Origin: RGIG3009 sp964470515
Lineage (GTDB): Bacteria > Bacillota > Clostridia > Oscillospirales > Acutalibacteraceae
Reading direction: 5' to 3'
NCBI GenBank assembly: GCA_964470515.1
Contig: CAYYDD010000036.1
Coordinates: 1 to 16,644 of the forward strand
DNA length: 16,644 nt
Below are positions 6,108 to 12,966 of this stretch, in pieces. The notes below the pieces were generated by a model. It searched no databases. It saw nothing but the letters and a program-made list of their open reading frames with translations, and was not told where the DNA came from. The position numbers were made by a program, and so were the translations under genes. How positions within the stretch are numbered: the stretch's first letter is position 1; each line of letters starts with the position of its first letter.

Positions 6108-6250
6108 CTCGCTTTGTAAACGTTGGCAACGTTTTGCAACGGCGTGTTACAAAACGTTGCCTAAATCCAATCCAATACGAATCCAATCTGAATTTGAATA
6201 TGAATATTGAATTTGAACTCGCTGACGGCTGTGAAACGTTTTCCACCGTG
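6050..6250. other. Candidate phage replication origin
   Basis: Several origin-like elements cluster here. A DnaA-box-like ATATCCACA lies at 6050-6058, and TGTGAATAA at 6099-6107 is an exact minus-strand match to TTATNCACA. GGTGGAAA occurs at 6069-6076 and 6078-6085, GTGGAAA at 6090-6096, and the inverted form TTTCCACC at 6240-6247. A 12-bp inverted repeat lies at 6125-6161. A strongly AT-rich stretch at 6162-6217 could serve as an unwinding element in this otherwise GC-rich DNA. Phage origins often lie inside or next to the replisome-organiser gene, which fits. The AT-rich part may instead be explained by the coding tail. Confidence 0.5.
6125..6161. repeat. 12-bp perfect inverted repeat
   Basis: GGCAACGTTTTG (6125-6136) and CAAAACGTTGCC (6150-6161) flank a 13-nt loop. 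The core AAACGTT also recurs at 6118-6124 and 6234-6240. No T-tract follows, so it is not a clear terminator. Confidence 0.7.
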
Positions 6251-6307
6251 TGTGGAAGCATCCGTGTGTTGCAGCGTGTGGCCGATAGGTGTGGGGAGGT
6301 ATGCGGA

Positions 6308-6484
6308 TTGTGTAACGTGTGCGGGCTGCTGTGGTGCAGTGACCGTTGCCCAAATTACGTGCCGGAGCGCGATCCGGCGTTTGGCGGGTATTGTGAGGGT
6401 TGTGGTGAGCCGCTGTTTGAGAGCAGCGAGGACGTATGTGAGGAGTGTCGATATGGCGATAAGCAAAGAGGCGGAGACGGTTAA
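6308..6484 (+). CDS. Small Cys-rich (zinc-ribbon-like) phage protein
   Basis: A 58-residue protein with paired cysteines, C2/C5, C10/C14, C29/C32 and C44/C47, suggesting one or two zinc-binding knuckles. Short Cys-rich proteins with a CSDRCPNYVP-like segment occur between early genes of clostridial prophages; their function is not known to me. The TTG at 6308 is chosen because GGGGAGG (6293-6299) lies 8 nt upstream. The frame is open further upstream (ATG at 6200), but that start has no ribosome binding site and would overlap the tail of the preceding gene. It overlaps the next gene by 32 nt, so they are likely translated together. Confidence 0.6.
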   Translation: MCNVCGLLWCSDRCPNYVPERDPAFGGYCEGCGEPLFESSEDVCEECRYGDKQRGGDG

Positions 6485-6857
6485 GAACGAGATGATGGCG
6501 ACGGTGACGATGCGGCGGGAGCTGGTCGCTCTGGAGGAGGAATGGCGCGGGCTGCTGGACGTATTGGAGGACGCGGATGAGGGCAGCTTTGCGCTGGCGG
6601 AGGCGGTCAACCGTGAGCGGATGGCGTTGCGGCGGACGCTGACGGTGCAGCAGCTACGCAACTGGGCGCGCATTCAGGCGGGGGGGCTGTCACCCCTGCA
6701 AGGTCGTATTTTGGGGCTGCGATTCGTGCAGGGGTGCACGTGGAGTGACATCACGGCGCGGCTGAAAAAGGCGAAGCAATACCTGCTCCGTGAGCACAAC
6801 AAAGCGTTGGAAACGCTGGCTCGGCAGGCGTGTAACCGTCGTGAAAAAAGTTTGTAA
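6453..6857 (+). CDS. Sigma-70 region-4-like phage transcription regulator
   Basis: A 134-residue protein. The N-terminal two-thirds is helical and charged. The C-terminal part (about 78-122) has a sigma-region-4-like helix-turn-helix: LSPLQGRILGLRFVQG, then CTWSDITARL and a recognition-helix segment rich in Lys and Arg. Proteins of this kind sit directly before the terminase genes in many Firmicutes phages and act as late-gene activators (ArpU/RinA-like role). The ATG at 6453 has AGGAG 7 nt upstream, which overrides the longer open frame reaching back to 6207. A putative late promoter begins 8 nt after its stop, so it probably switches on the genes that follow. Confidence 0.78.
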   Translation: MAISKEAETVKNEMMATVTMRRELVALEEEWRGLLDVLEDADEGSFALAEAVNRERMALRRTLTVQQLRNWARIQAGGLSPLQGRILGLRFVQGCTWSDITARLKKAKQYLLREHNKALETLARQACNRREKSL

Positions 6858-6864
6858 AAGTGTC

Positions 6865-6895
6865 TTGAAGGTGACTGGCGGGGGTGTGGTATGAT
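6865..6895 (+). promoter_or_regulatory. Putative late promoter
   Basis: TTGAAG (6865-6870) and TATGAT (6890-6895) are separated by 19 nt, long for sigma-A alone, as expected if an activator is needed. The -10 is good and lies just after the sigma-like gene. The expected start near 6902 places the structured leader at the very 5' end of the late transcript. Confidence 0.55.
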
Positions 6896-6905
6896 ATGGT
6901 TGCTT

Positions 6906-7047
6906 CGGGGGAGGTGCGAAGGATGGGATATTCCCCCGGTTTTGCCAAAGGCAAAACCACCCCACCCTAAAGGGAAACGTTCGGCTTGCCCAATCAACGA
7001 GTCGGCGCCTCACACTACCTTTAGGCCGGGGGGCGGGTGCGTTGATT
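6906..7047 (+). ncRNA. Structured late leader with a pseudoknot-like fold
   Basis: Four perfect stems pack the leader before terS. P1 pairs CGGGGGA (6906-6912) with TCCCCCG (6932-6938). P2 pairs GGTTTTGCC (6938-6946) with GGCAAAACC (6950-6958), with a 3-nt loop. P3 pairs CCTAAAGG (6966-6973) with CCTTTAGG (7018-7025). P4 pairs AATCAACG (6992-6999) with CGTTGATT (7040-7047). The 5' strand of P4 lies inside the P3 loop and its 3' strand outside, the layout of an H-type pseudoknot, with loops of 18, 18 and 14 nt. No T-tract follows P2, so it is not a simple terminator. It may be a cis-acting RNA (for example an antitermination or translation element), a DNA packaging site next to terS, or intergenic palindromic repeats. 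Confidence 0.5.
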
Positions 7048-7071
7048 TTACTTTGTGCGGGTGGTGGTTTG

Positions 7072-7428
7072 ATGAATCAATTAGGCAAGCTGAAGGACGT
7101 TGAGGCGGCGGTGGCGCGGTGTCGGCGCGACTGTGCGGCGGCGGACGTGCCGTTTCACGCGGACGCGCTGGCGGCGGCGTTGGGGATTCCCTACGAGACG
7201 CTCACGCGCTATGCCGTAGGGCGCGGCACGATGGCGGTGCTGCTGCGGGGAGCGTTGCAGGAATGTACCGCGTCGGTGATCGCGGCGGCACTGCGAGCCG
7301 ACCCGAAGGCGCACGGGCTGTGGATGTTTTATCTGCGCAACCGCGCGGGCTTTGCGGATAAGGGCGAGCGGCCCGAGCTGAAAACCGAGGCGGGCGGTGT
7401 CGTGTTTGTGGGGGAGGAGCGCATTTGA
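7072..7428 (+). CDS. Terminase small subunit-like protein
   Basis: A 118-residue protein called mainly by position directly before and overlapping terL. The segment around 28-50 (HADALAAALGIPYETLTRYAVG) looks like a helix-turn-helix for recognising the packaging site. A helical part with DPKAHGLWMFYLRNRAGFADKGE (77-99) and a C-terminal GGVVFVGEERI follow; the last resembles the C-terminal tail that contacts the large subunit in small terminases. The start is ATG at 7072 with a weak GGTGG upstream. Its stop TGA overlaps the TTG start of terL. Confidence 0.68.
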   Translation: MNQLGKLKDVEAAVARCRRDCAAADVPFHADALAAALGIPYETLTRYAVGRGTMAVLLRGALQECTASVIAAALRADPKAHGLWMFYLRNRAGFADKGERPELKTEAGGVVFVGEERI

Positions 7429-8732
7429 GTGACGTAACGGTGGATCTCGCCGCCGTGGTGGGCGGCGGGTACCGCGACTTCTGGAACAGCCGCAAGCGTT
7501 ATCGCGTACTCAAGGGAGGCAAGGCCTCCAAAAAATCCACCACCGCCGCGCTGAACTTCATCGTGCGGCTGATGCAGTACCCGCAGGCCAATCTGCTGGT
7601 CATCCGCGCGGTGATGGATACCCACCGCACCAGTACCTTCGCTCAACTGCGGTGGGCGGTCGAGCGGCTGGGGGTGTCGCATCTCTGGCGTGCGACCACC
7701 AGTCCGCTGGAGCTGACGTATCTGCCGACGGGGCAGAAGATCCTTTTTCGCGGCTTTGACAACGTGTACAAGATCGCGTCCACCACCGTGACACACGGCC
7801 ATCTGTGCTGGGTGTGGGTGGAGGAGGCGTTCGAGATCGCCGGTGAGGAGGCGTTCGACACGTTCGACCTCTCGGTACCGCGCGGTGAGGTGCCGCCGCC
7901 GCTGTTCAAGCAGACGACGCTGACCTTTAACCCGTGGAGCGACACGCACTGGCTGAAAAAGCGCTTCTTCGACCGTCCGCCGGATAACGCCGACGTATTT
8001 ACCACCACCTACCGCTGTAACGAGTTTCTCGACGAGGCCGACCGCGCGGTATTCGAGCGGATGCGTCGGGACAATCCGCGTCGGTACGCGGTGGCGGGGC
8101 TGGGCGAATGGGGCATCACGGAGGGGCTGATCTACGACAACTGGGAGGTTCGCGAGTTCGACCCCGACGACCTGCCCGAGCCGTGGCGGTGGAAGCGAAT
8201 CTACGGGCTGGACTACGGGTATGCGAACGATCCGACCGCGTTTATCGCGGCGGCGGCCGATCCCCTCGGACGGCGGTTATACGTGTTTGACGAGTTTTTG
8301 CAGCGAGGCCTGCTCAACCGTGACGTTGCCGACCGCCTGCACCGGATGGGGTACGCGGGGGAGCGTATCCGCGCGGACAGTGCCGAGCCGAAATCCACCG
8401 AGGAGCTGCGGCGGGAGGGAATCCATCGCGTCACGCCCGCCGACAAGGGACCGGGGTCGCTACTGTACGGTATTGCCCGCTTACAGGAGTACCGCATCAC
8501 GGTGCATCCGCGGTGTCGGCACACGGTAGCGGAGCTGGCGGCCTATGCGTGGGAGCGCGACGGCAGCGGTATCCGCTCCCGTCCGCGGGGCGGGGACGAT
8601 CATCTGATGGATGCCCTGCGGTATGCGATGGAGGATATCACGTATTTCCGTCCCGCCCCGCCCGAGCCGCCGCCCCGCCGTCGGTACGACGGGATACGGG
8701 CGGAGGACGTGTACGGCCAATGGGATGGGTAG
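7425..8732 (+). CDS. Terminase large subunit (PBSX/SPP1-type)
   Basis: The ATP-driven motor and nuclease that packages phage DNA into proheads. The 435-residue protein has both domains. The N-terminal ATPase has a Walker A at 31-39 (GGKASKKST, the PBSX-type variant with Lys replacing Gly) and a Walker B ending in acidic E133-E134 (CWVWVEEA). The C-terminal RNase H-like nuclease has D263 in GLDYGY, D318 in RADSAEP, and D391/D392/D396 in DDHLMDALRYA. The start is a TTG at 7425, overlapping the terS stop as TTGA, with GGAGGAG 5-6 nt upstream; no better in-frame start lies near, and translational coupling is likely. Confidence 0.93.
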   Translation: MSDVTVDLAAVVGGGYRDFWNSRKRYRVLKGGKASKKSTTAALNFIVRLMQYPQANLLVIRAVMDTHRTSTFAQLRWAVERLGVSHLWRATTSPLELTYLPTGQKILFRGFDNVYKIASTTVTHGHLCWVWVEEAFEIAGEEAFDTFDLSVPRGEVPPPLFKQTTLTFNPWSDTHWLKKRFFDRPPDNADVFTTTYRCNEFLDEADRAVFERMRRDNPRRYAVAGLGEWGITEGLIYDNWEVREFDPDDLPEPWRWKRIYGLDYGYANDPTAFIAAAADPLGRRLYVFDEFLQRGLLNRDVADRLHRMGYAGERIRADSAEPKSTEELRREGIHRVTPADKGPGSLLYGIARLQEYRITVHPRCRHTVAELAAYAWERDGSGIRSRPRGGDDHLMDALRYAMEDITYFRPAPPEPPPRRRYDGIRAEDVYGQWDG

Positions 8733-8759
8733 GAGCCGTTTACGAAAGGAGTATGGACA

Positions 8760-8942
8760 ATGGCATTTGCTTTGGGATTTATATTGGGATTTTTGCTGGC
8801 GTATCTGCCGCAGTGGGTGAGGAAGCCCGCGAAGCCGGTGCAGCCCGACGAGGCGGCGCTGCGCCGTCAGCAGCAGGCGCTCAGAGAGTACCGCAATTTT
8901 ATGACCTACGACGGATATAGCCAACAAGAGTCGAACCCTTAA
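8760..8942 (+). CDS. Small phage membrane protein
   Basis: A 60-residue protein with one N-terminal membrane segment (residues 2-17, AFALGFILGFLLAYLP), a basic stop-transfer stretch (RKPAKP), and a charged C-terminal half with YRNFMTYDGYSQ. AAAGGAG lies 9 nt before the ATG. Short membrane proteins between terL and the head genes occur in clostridial prophages; function unknown. Confidence 0.7.
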   Translation: MAFALGFILGFLLAYLPQWVRKPAKPVQPDEAALRRQQQALREYRNFMTYDGYSQQESNP

Positions 8943-8943
8943 T

Positions 8944-8962
8944 CGCCCATAGGGCGGCTTTT
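8944..8962 (+). terminator. Weak hairpin with short T-tract
   Basis: CGCCC (8944-8948) and GGGCG (8952-8956) form a 5-bp stem with a 3-nt loop, followed by GCTTTT. It may be a leaky terminator before the scaffold and capsid genes. Confidence 0.4.
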
Positions 8963-8988
8963 CGGCTACACACAGGAGGATGAAAACG

Positions 8989-9582
8989 ATGGATGAGATG
9001 CTGAATACGGCGGCCGACACCCAACCAGAGGCGTCTACCGAGGCTGCCGAGGATATACCCGCCGCCGAGGAGGCGGCACGTGCGCCGGAGGACGGACTTT
9101 CAGTGAAGTTCAACAAGCAGACCCACACCTTATCGCGGGAGCAGGCGATACGCTATGCCCAGATGGGTATGAAGTACGACACGGTGGAGCCGCTGCTGGG
9201 AACGCTGAAGGAGGTCGCCGCGCGTGAGGGCAAAACACTGGCGGAATGGGTGGCGACGTTGGGTGAACGCCCGTCGCCCGACCCGAACGAGGCCTTGGCC
9301 GCGCGGCTGGCGGAGGAATACGACGCGCTGCGCCGCGAGGTGCCGACCGTGGGTGAGTTCAGCGCACTGCCCGACGGGGCGGTACGGCTGGCGGCGGAGG
9401 AGAGAATACCGCTGCTGGACGCGTATTTGCGCTGGGAGCACCGTGAGCGTTGCCGCATCGAGGCGGAGCGCACGGCGCAAAGGACGGCGGCGGCCGCCGC
9501 GACGGGTGCCTTATCCCCCGGCACCGCCGCGTATGCGTCGCCCACCGAGGCGGCGATGATGAGAGGGATCTGGGGGAGATGA
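8989..9582 (+). CDS. Scaffold-like head protein
   Basis: A 197-residue, acidic, Ala/Glu-rich protein just upstream of the capsid gene. The N-terminus is disordered-looking (Pro, Glu, Ala); VKFNKQTHTLSREQAIRYAQ (about 40-59) begins a helical segment, and helices continue to about residue 170. This composition and position fit an internal scaffold that guides capsid assembly. The start is ATG at 8989: AGGAGG (8974-8979) is 9 nt upstream, while the ATG at 8980 touches the AGGAGG and is too close. The identity rests on context, not on recognised catalytic residues. Confidence 0.65.
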   Translation: MDEMLNTAADTQPEASTEAAEDIPAAEEAARAPEDGLSVKFNKQTHTLSREQAIRYAQMGMKYDTVEPLLGTLKEVAAREGKTLAEWVATLGERPSPDPNEALAARLAEEYDALRREVPTVGEFSALPDGAVRLAAEERIPLLDAYLRWEHRERCRIEAERTAQRTAAAAATGALSPGTAAYASPTEAAMMRGIWGR

Positions 9583-9634
9583 GGGCGGCCGGCAGGTTGC
9601 CCCCGAATAACACAAAAAAAGGAGATACCAAACA

Positions 9635-10549
9635 ATGGCAAATTCGATTACGTATGCAACCAAAATGACGGAGGAGCTGGATCGGCTCTTCGTACAGAGC
9701 GCGGTGACGGGTTTTCTGACCGACAACGCGCTGCGCGCCAAGTTCGTGGGCGCACACACCGTGCTGATCCCCGATATGGAGCTGTCGGGTCTCGGCGATT
9801 ACGACCGCACCACCGGCTTTGCGGATGGCACGGTCAACGTATCCAACACCGCGTTCGAGCTGACGCAGGATCGCGGCCGTTCCTTTATGCTGGACGCGCA
9901 GGATGAGGACGAGAGCGGCGTGGCCAATCTTGCCGGTCAGGTGCTGGGCGAGTTCGTGCGCACCAAGGTCGTGCCCGAGGTGGACGCGTACTGTCTGTCC
10001 AAGCTGGCAGGGCTGGCCACCGAGGCGGGTCAGACCGTGTCGCTCGGCGACGGCGAGACGCTGGACGGCAACGTGTTCGCGTTGCTGCGCCGTCTCATCA
10101 GCAAGGTGCGCGACGCGGTGGGCTACGATGAGCCGCTGGTGGCGTTCGTTGACCAGACCGTGTACGACGCGCTGATGGCCACGCCCGAGATCGCCCGCTA
10201 CGTCCGTATGGACGAGTTCAAGAAGGGCGAGCTGAATACCCACGTGCAGCACGTCGACAACGTGGCCGTTCTGCCGGTGCCGTCGTCCCGTATGAAGACG
10301 GCGTACACCTTTATGGACGGCACGACCCAGCCGGACGGCGGCTTTGCGGCCGCAGACGGTGCGGCCGCCATCGGTGCGCTGGTGATGCCGAAGAAGGGCG
10401 CGTCGCTCATCCGCAAGACCGAGAAGCTGCGCGCGTTCAGCCCCGACCAGAACCAGAAGGCGGATGCCTACAAGTTCGATTACCGTCTGTATTACGATCT
10501 GCTGGTGAAAAAGAGCGGACAGGGTGGTATTTTCGCGTATACGTATTAA
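9635..10549 (+). CDS. Major capsid protein (HK97-fold type)
   Basis: A 304-residue coat protein. It begins MANSITYATKMTEELDRLF and has the clostridial capsid pattern: IPDMELSGLGDYDR, a DRGRSFMLD segment, VVPEVDAYCLSKLA, and the C-terminal LRAFSPDQNQKADAYKFDYR. These fit the HK97-fold coat family found in clostridial prophages; the start lies 7 nt after a strong AAGGAG. A non-coding gap of 194 bp follows before the portal gene, which is unusual: the capsid gene normally comes after portal and scaffold. Confidence 0.85.
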   Translation: MANSITYATKMTEELDRLFVQSAVTGFLTDNALRAKFVGAHTVLIPDMELSGLGDYDRTTGFADGTVNVSNTAFELTQDRGRSFMLDAQDEDESGVANLAGQVLGEFVRTKVVPEVDAYCLSKLAGLATEAGQTVSLGDGETLDGNVFALLRRLISKVRDAVGYDEPLVAFVDQTVYDALMATPEIARYVRMDEFKKGELNTHVQHVDNVAVLPVPSSRMKTAYTFMDGTTQPDGGFAAADGAAAIGALVMPKKGASLIRKTEKLRAFSPDQNQKADAYKFDYRLYYDLLVKKSGQGGIFAYTY

Positions 10550-10690
10550 CGCCGTAGGCGTTCATACGTGCCGCTGCGGCGGGATGCCGCTCGCGTTGCT
10601 CGCTCAACGCGCAGGGGTACCCTGACGGTTCCCCCGCACACACCCTCTCCTTCCGAATTTTTCGGTTTGCAGCGGGGTGGTGCGGGGCTC
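10548..10690. repeat. Palindrome-rich gap after the capsid gene
   Basis: No gene is seen between the capsid stop and the portal leader. The gap holds several short dyads: AACGCC/GGCGTT (10548-10562, overlapping the capsid stop), CGCGTTG/CAACGCG (10592-10611) and CCGAA/TTCGG around 10656-10668. None has a clear T-tract terminator. They may lower read-through or stabilise the abundant capsid transcript. Confidence 0.4.
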
Positions 10691-10743
10691 GGCGGGCGGC
10701 AGCCTGCCGCCCCTACGGTCTAACGTCTAGCAAGGAGGAAACA
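10691..10743 (+). promoter_or_regulatory. Hairpin/leader/RBS cassette, copy 1 (before portal)
   Basis: GGGCGGCAG (10694-10702) pairs with CTGCCGCCC (10704-10712), and ACGGTC, one TAACGTC and a TAGCAAGGAGGAAACA leader run into the portal ATG. The same unit recurs at 12531-12591 before the next gene. GGAGG lies 5 nt before the ATG, a strong ribosome binding site. Confidence 0.7.
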
Positions 10744-12543
10744 ATGAGTAACTGGTATGACCCGGCGCGGGTGTTTGCGGAGTACGAGCAGGGCGTTTCG
10801 TACAAGGCGGGGCTCGGCGCGCGGGGCTTATATGAACAAAACCGCGTCAACGAGCGGTTTATGGTGGGTGACCAGTGGCACGGTGCGCGGGCGGGCAACG
10901 ACCGTCCGCTGGTGCGCCATAACGTCATCAAGCGCATCGGCGATTACAAGATGGCGGTGGTGGGCGGCAGCCCGATCACCGTCAATTACTCCGCCGAGGG
11001 CGTGCCCAACACGCTCGAGCTGCAAAGCCGCGTGGGACGGCTGCGCGAGGCCTACGCCTGCGGCGGGCTGCCGTCGGTATCGGGGGACGAGGAGGTTTCG
11101 CTGGTGCTGTCGGCGCTCACGGATTATTTCCGCGTCACCGCCGAGCGTGTACGGCTGGATACCCTGCGCGAGCACGCGCTGCGGGATGCCTACGTCACCG
11201 GCACGGGGCTGTTGTACACCTACTGGGACGAGTCGGTGCAGACGGGTCTGTACGCCGATGCGGCGCACCGCCAGCCCATCAAGGGCGATATTCGGTGCGA
11301 GGTGCTGGACGTGGAGAACGTCTATTTCGGCGATCCGTCGTGCGACGATATCCAAAGCCAGCCGTACGTCATTCTGGCGCAGCGGCGTCGCGTGGACGAG
11401 ATACAGCGGCTGATGAAGCGGCATCACCGTCCCGCCGCCGATATCGCGCAGGTGCGCGCCGACAACGAGAACGGCTATCAATCGGGTGATCGCGGTCTCT
11501 ATGAGCAGGACGGCACCCGCCGCACGCTGTTGCTGACCAAGCTGTACCGCTGTCACGACGAGAACGGCGGCACGCACATCCGCGCGGTCCAGGTATGCCG
11601 CGGGGTGACCGTGCGGCGCGACTGGGATATCGGCGTGCGGCTGTATCCGCTGGCGAAGTTCACGTGGGAGCGGCGTAAAAACTGCGTGTATGGTGAGAGC
11701 GAGATCACGTATCTCATTCCCAACCAGATCGCCATCAACCGAATGCTGACCGCGTCGGTGTGGGCGGTGATGATGATGGGTATGCCGATGCTGGTGGTCA
11801 ACGGCGATATCGTGCAGCAGCCCATCTCCAACGAGCCGGGGCAGATCGTCAAGGTATTCGGCGGCGCGAGCGACGTGCAGAGCGCGATGCGGTATTTAGA
11901 CCCGCCGAGCTTTGCGCCGGCGTTTGACAACAACATCTCGTCGCTCATCGCGAACACGCTGACGCAGAGCGGCGCGAACGATTCGGCACTGGGCGACGTC
12001 AGCCCCGACAACACCTCCGCCATCATCGCGGTGCGCGAGGCGGCGTTGATGCCGATGCAGACCGTGCAGAACCGTTTTTACGCGTTTCTGGAGGATATCG
12101 CCCGCATCTGGGCGGAATTTTGGGTGACGCAGTACGGCGAGCGCAGTCTGAAGATCGAGGACGGCGACGGCACGTGGTATCTGCCGTTTGACGGTCGCCG
12201 CTACCGCGACCTGCTCATCAGTGCGCGTGTGGAGGTGGGCGCGTCGACGCTGTGGAGCGAGAGCGAGTCGGTGCGCACGCTGGACAATCTGTTCAATCGC
12301 GAGGTTATCGACGCGGTGCAGTATTTGAAGCGTCTGCCGCGCGGCACGGTGCCGGACGTGGGCGGGCTGATCCGTGAGCTGGAGAGGCCGCAGAAAACGG
12401 CGGAAGCTCCCTCCGTCGGGGAGGGAGACTTGACGGGAGAGGACGTGCTGTCGGGCTTGGACGCGCACAGCCGCGCCGTGTACGACGCGCTGCCCGAGGA
12501 ACGCCGTGCGGCATTGCTGCGGGAGGTGTTGGCGGGCGGCTGA
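10744..12543 (+). CDS. Portal protein
   Basis: The 599-residue ring protein at the vertex where DNA enters and leaves the head. Portal-type segments are visible: FMVGDQWHG and RPLVRHNVIKRIGDYKMAVVGG at the N-terminal wing, LREHALRDAYVTGTGLLYTYW, YGESEITYLIPNQIAINRML (stem/clip region), then a long C-terminal helical part with FYAFLEDIARIWAEFW. The start ATG is set by the strong GGAGG in the upstream cassette. Near the C-terminus, residues encoded by 12401-12430 coincide with a palindrome and look like an insertion in a linker. The stop codon lies in the loop of the next cassette hairpin. It follows the capsid gene instead of preceding it. Confidence 0.86.
   Translation: MSNWYDPARVFAEYEQGVSYKAGLGARGLYEQNRVNERFMVGDQWHGARAGNDRPLVRHNVIKRIGDYKMAVVGGSPITVNYSAEGVPNTLELQSRVGRLREAYACGGLPSVSGDEEVSLVLSALTDYFRVTAERVRLDTLREHALRDAYVTGTGLLYTYWDESVQTGLYADAAHRQPIKGDIRCEVLDVENVYFGDPSCDDIQSQPYVILAQRRRVDEIQRLMKRHHRPAADIAQVRADNENGYQSGDRGLYEQDGTRRTLLLTKLYRCHDENGGTHIRAVQVCRGVTVRRDWDIGVRLYPLAKFTWERRKNCVYGESEITYLIPNQIAINRMLTASVWAVMMMGMPMLVVNGDIVQQPISNEPGQIVKVFGGASDVQSAMRYLDPPSFAPAFDNNISSLIANTLTQSGANDSALGDVSPDNTSAIIAVREAALMPMQTVQNRFYAFLEDIARIWAEFWVTQYGERSLKIEDGDGTWYLPFDGRRYRDLLISARVEVGASTLWSESESVRTLDNLFNREVIDAVQYLKRLPRGTVPDVGGLIRELERPQKTAEAPSVGEGDLTGEDVLSGLDAHSRAVYDALPEERRAALLREVLAGG
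12407..12427. repeat. Palindrome inside the portal gene
   Basis: CTCCCTCC (12407-12414) and GGAGGGAG (12420-12427) form an 8-bp stem with a 5-nt loop. It stays in frame and encodes an APSVGEG linker. The arms resemble one arm of short interspersed repeats of Clostridia, so it may be a repeat fragment fixed in the coding sequence. Confidence 0.5.
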
Positions 12544-12591
12544 TAGCCGCCCCCGACGGTCTAACGTCTAACGTCTAGCAAGGAGGAAACA
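12531..12591 (+). promoter_or_regulatory. Hairpin/leader/RBS cassette, copy 2 (before connector)
   Basis: GGGCGGC (12534-12540) pairs with GCCGCCC (12546-12552), with the portal stop TGA in the loop. ACGGTC, then TAACGTC twice, and the TAGCAAGGAGGAAACA leader follow. It matches copy 1 at 10691-10743 apart from the hairpin loop, a few spacer bases and the extra 7-bp unit. GGAGG lies 5 nt before the connector ATG. Confidence 0.75.
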
Positions 12592-12966
12592 ATGACCGGA
12601 AACGACTGTTTACGGCAGGCGATGAGCCTGCTCAATTACACCGACACCCGCGTAGAAGGCGGGGTGCCGGGCGGCGCGGGTGTGTACCGGCACACGCTGG
12701 CATACGTCAACCAGATCGCCGCCGAGCTGTGGTACGTCGAGCACGACGCACCCTTTACGCCGCTGACGGGGCCGGGCGACACGCTGCCGCTGTCCGACGC
12801 GGCGGCACAGACCGTGCTTCCCTACGGTGTGGCGATGCTGCTCGCGCAGGCGGCGGGCGACGCGGATAATCAAACGCTGTACGCGGGTCTGTATGACCAG
12901 CGACGCTCCGCCGCGCGGCGGAGCGTCGCACACATACGGGACGGCCTGCCGGAGGTGAGAGGATGA
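12592..12966 (+). CDS. Head-tail connector (adaptor)-like protein
   Basis: A 124-residue protein, mostly helical, with a first helix NDCLRQAMSLLNY and a second ...YRHTLAYVNQIAAELW, then a Pro-rich segment (FTPLTGPGDTLPLSDAA) and a final helix LLAQAAGDADNQTLYAGLYDQRR. This helix-loop-helix pattern and the place right after portal fit adaptor proteins (gp4/gp6-like) that seal the portal. Its stop overlaps the next start as ATGA, so the genes are coupled. Called on size, pattern and position. Confidence 0.62.
   Translation: MTGNDCLRQAMSLLNYTDTRVEGGVPGGAGVYRHTLAYVNQIAAELWYVEHDAPFTPLTGPGDTLPLSDAAAQTVLPYGVAMLLAQAAGDADNQTLYAGLYDQRRSAARRSVAHIRDGLPEVRG

Noticed and set aside
6938..6958. Rho-independent terminator
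   Set aside because: The stem is strong, but neither strand has a following T-tract.
6891..7103. Open plus-strand frame of 70 codons across the late leader
   Set aside because: It starts inside the late promoter -10 region, has no ribosome binding site, and runs through the stems and into terS in another frame.
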